Of a stretch of 64,000 nucleotides of DNA, positions 59,580-64,000 are shown piece by piece. The notes under the pieces were generated by a model. The model worked only from the letters and a program-made list of their open reading frames with translations. It was not told the DNA's origin and searched no databases. The stretch lies in NCBI GenBank assembly GCA_019828565.1, contig JAHDYR010000008.1, positions 1 through 64,000 on the forward strand, in the 5' to 3' direction. This DNA is from Carpediemonas membranifera. Lineage: Eukaryota > Fornicata. Position numbers and translations under genes: made by a program. Each line of letters opens with the position of its first letter. Positions within the stretch are counted from its first letter, which is position 1.

Positions 59580-60276
59580 ATGAAGTTCTTTCTGATTAGC
59601 TTCCTGATCCTTGGTTTAGCGCTTTCAAGCGCCGTTGAGCTTCCCGAATCATTCGATGCCCGCGTGAAATGGGGCGAGAAGTGCCCTGCGCTGAATGAGA
59701 TTCCTTTTGCAGGTCAATGCAAATCATCCGCCCTTCTCACAGCCGTTCAAGTTGCGTCCGATCGCCGCCACTGGCGAGTCCGTGTCTTTCTCTTCCCAGT
59801 GGCTTCTGTCATGCGCGGAGTACGATGATGATTGGACACCATGCGAGGGTATCAACTATCCCGACGTTTACGATGCCATGAAGAGGAGCGGCATTGTTTC
59901 CAAGAGCTGCCTGCCCTATGATTCACGTGACGGCGTCGCTGCCGTTGCCCGTGACATCCAGAAGGAGATCTTCCTCCGCGGCCCAGTGTCTACACGGATT
60001 GATTTTTATGATAACATGTTTGCTTATCGGTCAGGCATTTATACAATCGATCAAAATTCGAAGAAAATTGGCTCTCATGCCATACGACTCATCGGCTGGG
60101 GCATCGAGCATGGCATCCCCTACTGGCTATGCACCAACACCTGGGGCCGTCACTGGGGCATCGGTGGCGCGTTCAAGATCCGCCGTGGCGTGAATGCTTT
60201 CAACGTCGAGATGAGACTTTTCAAGGGACGATTCAAACCGAGTATTTTCTTCCCAATATTCCGGAAGCAAGAGTAA
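59580..60276 (+). pseudogene. Cathepsin B-like (C1A) homologue, catalytic Cys to Ser, frameshifted
   Basis: Signal peptide MKFFLISFLILGLALSSA leads straight into the mature-domain start LPESFDARVKWGEKCP with no propeptide. Where papain-family enzymes have GSCGSCWAF, this has GQCKSSALL, replacing the nucleophile Cys by Ser. The His (SHAIRLIGWG) and Asn (NTWGRHWG) sites remain. A one-base shift at about 59760..59772 separates QVASDR from TGESVSFSSQWLLSCAEY. About 50-60 residues of the usual middle region are absent (SCLPYDSRDGV runs directly into the IQKEIFLRGPV segment). It is probably not a protease: either a pseudogene or a catalytically dead homologue. Confidence 0.7.
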
Positions 60277-60339
60277 ATGAACTGAACACCGGTGTTTACA
60301 ACATCTGTTCATGACACAGGGAAGAGACAATCACCAGCA

Positions 60340-60783
60340 TCACCGCCAAAGCTTGACCCTGCCGTCGGCCCCGCTCGACCAGACCCCGCCCAGCGGACTC
60401 CACGCCACACCGCCGACAGGCTCGTCGCCGTGCCGCAGGATCTTGACTGGGTCTGTTGTCATAAACTGCTCACGGTTGGAGTCGACCTTCCATAAGAACA
60501 CACCGCCCTTGCCAGAGCCAGAGACAACATAACGGCCGTCGGGGGAGGCGTCAAGGCCGATAGTCTGGCCTGTAGTGAACCCGCCGCCACGAAGAGACAC
60601 GTTGGTCTCCTTGCCGTCAACACGCGAAGTCATGAGTTTGATGTGACGGCAAGTCGAGCAGGATCGCTGATTGGTCCAGCTTCCGCCCAAGTTTGAGCGC
60701 CGGAGAACTAACTGATTGTTGAAAGGTCCAAGCAGTCTTCCTCCATTTTGACTCCAGGCATACCGATTCATATAACACGACAT
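60340..60783 (-). pseudogene. PRP17/CDC40-like WD40 fragment, 147 codons
   Basis: Contains only the last two to three blades of a WD40 propeller: RYAWSQNGGRLLGPFNNQLV, QTIGLDASPDGRYVVSGSGK and VAWSPLGGVWSSGADGRVKLW, ending at the usual C-terminus. Spacing and wording fit the end of the splicing factor PRP17/CDC40 (or WDR25). No upstream exons are visible in the 440 bp before the IFT139 gene, so this appears to be a 5'-truncated copy. ATG at 60783 may be fortuitous. Confidence 0.45.
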
Positions 60784-61227
60784 ATCGGATTATGTGCACC
60801 TCTCGAGGAGTTAATCAGAGCACAGCTCAGAGCTAGCCTCTACTTCGGGGCTTGTGATGACTCACCCCGCGTCACACGGGATTCATCAGTCAGCCGTATC
60901 TGATGTTGTACTCATAAGCAGGAGAGCTTCTTGCGGCAGACACGCAGCAGCGAGTGAGCCTCCACACACAGTTGTCCCAGGTATCTGCCGGGTGGGCTAC
61001 GTGTTGGACTGACGGGACTGTGTTGATTTGTTAAACACTGAGGCGTCCCTTGATTCGACCCCTACCAAGGGAATTGACCCTCAAATCAACTGATGAGAGT
61101 CGGCCACGCGGTCTACCCTCAGAGAGCAGGCTCAGGGAGCAGCGAGAAAGGGAGGATGAATGATAAACCGGTCACCACTGAAAGATACGGTCACGCACAC
61201 ATTTATAATAAACAGTTTATATGACAG
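60784..61227. other. Intergenic, 444 bp
   Basis: No gene, RNA or repeat is recognised. A T-loop-like GATTCGACCCC near 61053 does not fold into a tRNA arm. Confidence 0.4.
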
Positions 61228-64000
61228 TTAGCGGCGGATGTGGGAACACGCCTTGTCTCTGAGCCGCTTGGTGTCGGCATTGACATGCCCCAGTGCCCTG
61301 AGGCACTCAAGGACAGCTATGCAGCGCTCCCCGTCGCCAGCCTTCTCATAATTAAACGCGAGCCGGAAACCGACGTCGGCGTTCTTCTTCGCACTGAGCT
61401 CCCAGGCCTTGACGTACGATTCAATCGCGTTAACGTAGGCGGCCCCCCGCTCATCGACGATGCCCAGGATCTCGAGGGCTCTGGGATGGTGCGGCATGCG
61501 GGGCAGGACGTACTTCTCCACCAAATCCTTGGCCTCGCCAGGCTTGGACTTGAGGCCAAGGTAGAGGTCCGCATAGAGAAGCATGGCCTCGACGTACGCG
61601 TCTGCTTGCTCTGGTGGGATGTGGCTGTCCTTGTTGAGCTCCTTGAGCAGCGTCCTCGCCCGTGTGTCCTTGTTGACGTGCACATTCATCAAAGCAGAGT
61701 GATACTTCAAACTTATGTCCATCGTCGTGTCGTTGGCTACAAGTGAGTTCAACCGCGACAGGAGCTCTTCGCATTGGTCCTTGGAGTCACCCCGGACGAT
61801 AGCAACACCCGTCTCGAGGCAGACCAGCTCGGATGCGGTGAGGAGCGGCCTTGCCTCCCGGATGATCTGGACAGCGTTGGCTACGTTGCGTGTCTCCTCG
61901 TCTGTGCGGTTCTTAGCGAAGACATTGTAGTGGGGAATCCCCTCGGGGTTGAGGTAGACCTGGGCCATACCGACAAGCGCCTTGCCACGCCACACAGGAT
62001 CAACCCGAGCCCGGTCAAAACTGCGCAGCGCAAGCTCAGCCCTGCCTGTATACTGCATGTAAAGCCCCCTACAAGCATGGAACCCCCCCGATGCAAACGA
62101 CGGTGGAACAGGCGCGTCAGGGTGGGCTGGGTCAAAGGCGACGAACTGGGCGGCGTCAGTGTCCAGCTTGCCCCTGCGTAGCATAGTCACCAGCCGCATA
62201 GTCAGGGTCCACGTGTCGGTGGAGGACCCACACCGATCGACCAGGGCGCGGACGGCCGCCACTGCTGATTCCACGGAAGAAGCGTCGTCTTGGGCAGTGC
62301 CGCTGGCACTCCGCTCGACACTCGCCTTGGCCTTAAGGAATACGGCCTGTGTGTTTGAGGGGTCCTGGTCGGCGACAATATCGCAGTTTTTGGCAACTTC
62401 GTCATACTTTCCTACAGCAAGATATTGCTCCGCTTGTTGGAGAAGGGATGGGATGTGCCGCGGAGCCATCTGTAGGGCCTGTGTGAGGTACTCGCCCGCC
62501 TTCATGAACTCGCCGCCACGTGCTTGACGCCCTAGTCGAGTTGCCAAGTCATGCAGTTTAAGACACAACGAAGCGATCTGGTCCTTATAGGCCAGGGCAT
62601 CGGCGGGGTCCGACACGTTGTTGTTGAGGACCATAGTGAGTAGGGCAAATGCCTGATGCAGCACTGCCATCGCCTCCCCAACGCAACCAGGCGCAGAGGC
62701 ACCCAGGATGGCGTCGGCGCAGAGCATGGCGAAGGAGGAGACGGGCAGAACAGCTGCAGTGTCGTCAGTGTCTGCCGAGTGGATCGAGATGGCAACACGG
62801 GCCTGTTCAGCGGCCGCGGCGTACTCCTGGAGATGCAGCAGGAGCTCGACATAAGCTGTCCGGACGTCGGTGGCCAGCTCGGTGTTCTTGCCGAACAATG
62901 CGGTGTGGTAGACCTGCCGGGCGTCGTCCACTCGCCGTGTGGCGACGAGGGTGCGACACACATCCACCGTGACGTCCGTATCAGCGTCAGATATGCCGTC
63001 AAACGTCTCTAGGGCCCGCTGGAGCATGCCAATGCGGCCGTACGCCCTGCCCAGCAGCACTGCCGTCTCCGCGGTCCCGACGGCGTCGTGGATGCCCGTG
63101 TAGCAGTCAATGAACCCCCGCTTGTCATTCCTACGCTCGAGCAGGGCGTCGGCGAGGGCTATAGCGGCCTTGGGGTAGACCACAGAGGACGAGGGGACCT
63201 CCTTCAATAAAGCTATGGCGTCTTCAACGTCGTTGGAGTCCAGCATCCGCTCGGCTTCCTGCACCCGCACGGCATCCAGGGCCTGCTCACCTTCGTACCG
63301 CGTCCAGAGCACCTCCTTGAGGCTTGCCGCATCTGTGAGTCTACCCGCCTTGAGATACGCCGTCATCAAAAGATTAAACAGTCTCAGCTCCACTGCCGTG
63401 GGCATTGAGAGGGCGGCGTGGGGCTGGGGGTCGACTACCCCGCCCCTGCCCGCCACAGCGTCCCTTGTAAATGTCCTGCCACCACGCCTGACGGTCGGGC
63501 CGAGGGTGCGGGTGCCGCTGTCAGGCTTAATGACCGCCGCGAGCTTTCTTTCAAGGGATGCGATAGAATCAGCGTACCGGCCTCTGGCTTGCATCAGCTC
63601 AGCGTTGACAGCGATGGCCCTCGGGTCACCTGAGACGATAAGTCCCGAGGCTGAACCCATCGAAGCATCGGCAGCGGTGTAAAGGTTCATAGCAAGCTCT
63701 GCCTCAGCCAGTGTGACGAACGAGTCTGGGGGGAGGAACTCGCTGACTGTGGACCGACTCAGGGCAGACCGGACGGCCTTGACGTCGCCCATGGCACTCG
63801 CAAGCTTGCCGCGGAGGATGACCGTGCGGGGGATGACCCCGAGCACTGCTGTTGCTGACTCGAGCAGACCTGCCATCTTCCCAAGAATCGGGGGCTTGGT
63901 GAACAACTCCGTCATGGGCGGGGGGACGAGAGCCGTGACAGTGTCAACCAGACTGCATGCCGCGTCTGCTAAGCGGTACTGCTCAAGCCCTTCGGCTGAG
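61228..64000 (-). CDS. TTC21: Intraflagellar transport protein IFT139/TTC21, 5' end off the window
   Basis: TPR-rich IFT-A subunit for retrograde ciliary transport. Many TPR units are visible across the 923 residues present (ALADALLERRNDKRGFIDCY, LLGRAYGRIGMLQRALETFD, GEYLTQALQMAPRHIPSLLQ). The C-terminus, SYVKAWELSAKKNADVGFRL followed by AFNYEKAGDGERCIAVLECL and a final KACSHIRR, matches TTC21 proteins closely. The frame stays open to position 64000 (GLEQYRLADAA), so the start lies outside. Family length of about 1300 aa suggests roughly a third is missing. Confidence 0.9.
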   Translation of the reverse strand, partial: SAEGLEQYRLADAACSLVDTVTALVPPPMTELFTKPPILGKMAGLLESATAVLGVIPRTVILRGKLASAMGDVKAVRSALSRSTVSEFLPPDSFVTLAEAELAMNLYTAADASMGSASGLIVSGDPRAIAVNAELMQARGRYADSIASLERKLAAVIKPDSGTRTLGPTVRRGGRTFTRDAVAGRGGVVDPQPHAALSMPTAVELRLFNLLMTAYLKAGRLTDAASLKEVLWTRYEGEQALDAVRVQEAERMLDSNDVEDAIALLKEVPSSSVVYPKAAIALADALLERRNDKRGFIDCYTGIHDAVGTAETAVLLGRAYGRIGMLQRALETFDGISDADTDVTVDVCRTLVATRRVDDARQVYHTALFGKNTELATDVRTAYVELLLHLQEYAAAAEQARVAISIHSADTDDTAAVLPVSSFAMLCADAILGASAPGCVGEAMAVLHQAFALLTMVLNNNVSDPADALAYKDQIASLCLKLHDLATRLGRQARGGEFMKAGEYLTQALQMAPRHIPSLLQQAEQYLAVGKYDEVAKNCDIVADQDPSNTQAVFLKAKASVERSASGTAQDDASSVESAVAAVRALVDRCGSSTDTWTLTMRLVTMLRRGKLDTDAAQFVAFDPAHPDAPVPPSFASGGFHACRGLYMQYTGRAELALRSFDRARVDPVWRGKALVGMAQVYLNPEGIPHYNVFAKNRTDEETRNVANAVQIIREARPLLTASELVCLETGVAIVRGDSKDQCEELLSRLNSLVANDTTMDISLKYHSALMNVHVNKDTRARTLLKELNKDSHIPPEQADAYVEAMLLYADLYLGLKSKPGEAKDLVEKYVLPRMPHHPRALEILGIVDERGAAYVNAIESYVKAWELSAKKNADVGFRLAFNYEKAGDGERCIAVLECLRALGHVNADTKRLRDKACSHIRR

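Noticed and set aside
59700-59850. Intron in place of the frameshift in the cathepsin-like gene
   Set aside because: Any GT-AG choice deletes either VASDR or VSFSSQWLLSC, both of which align with papain-family sequence, and no branch motif is present.
1-64000. CRISPR arrays, IS elements, rRNA operons, bacterial operon structure
   Set aside because: None found; gene content and introns are eukaryotic.

Overview
This window comes from a compact, GC-rich eukaryotic (protist) nuclear genome. Genes are tightly packed on both strands, about 50-500 bases apart. The content includes ciliary transport genes (IFT88, IFT139), WASH, SAC3/GANP, UTP14, SSF1/PPAN, TRAPPC2, RBBP4/MSI1, a class I HDAC, TDP1 and a neurofibromin-type RasGAP. 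TAA, TAG and TGA all end genes, so the code looks standard. Reconciling broken reading frames with conserved domains shows that many genes carry one or two tiny spliceosomal introns, mostly 28-40 nt. They have GTATGT, GTTTGT, GTGAGT or GTAAGG at the 5' end, and usually a branch-like YTNAY placed directly before NCAG at the 3' end. That architecture recalls Giardia and other fornicate metamonads. A free-living flagellate close to Carpediemonas is my best guess for the organism (inference).

Layout, left to right. 1-4.8 kb: acyl-CoA synthetase-like gene (runs off the left edge), an unknown gene and a type I membrane protein. 4.9-7.2 kb: derived copy of a direct segmental duplication (ePHD fragment plus an Ndc80-like coiled-coil gene). 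7.3-14.3 kb: neurofibromin-like RasGAP. 14.5-18.7 kb: HDAC, CTD-phosphatase-like gene with an in-frame TAA, U1-type zinc finger protein, TDP1. 18.9-26.4 kb: FIST-adenylate cyclase fusion, dUTPase, RCC1-like protein, Smr-domain protein. 26.4-28.0 kb: degenerate gene fragments. 28.0-30.8 kb: derived copy of an inverted segmental duplication (5'-truncated membrane protein and 5'-truncated RBBP4). 30.9-43.9 kb: receptor-like kinase, IFT88, SSF1, coiled-coil protein, GT21-like glycosyltransferase, GRAB-type golgin, TRAPPC2. 44.1-53.5 kb: PWWP-ePHD protein, Ndc80-like gene, UTP14, bromodomain-NET protein, RBBP4 and a multipass membrane protein. This last block contains the parent copies of both duplications. 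53.7-64 kb: SAC3/GANP, a type II membrane protein, WASH, an inactive cathepsin B-like gene, a PRP17-like fragment, and IFT139 running off the right edge.

The two duplications (about 2.34 kb direct, 2.83 kb inverted) are nearly identical between copies, yet each pair differs by single-base indels that break reading frames. The Ndc80-like gene is broken at a different position in each copy. This is either early pseudogenisation or, quite plausibly, residual assembly error in repeats that could not be polished. Several chromatin genes (PWWP-ePHD, bromodomain-NET, RBBP4, HDAC) share the window. E2F-like sites lie just upstream of dUTPase and PWWP-ePHD. No tRNA, rRNA, CRISPR or transposon was recognised.
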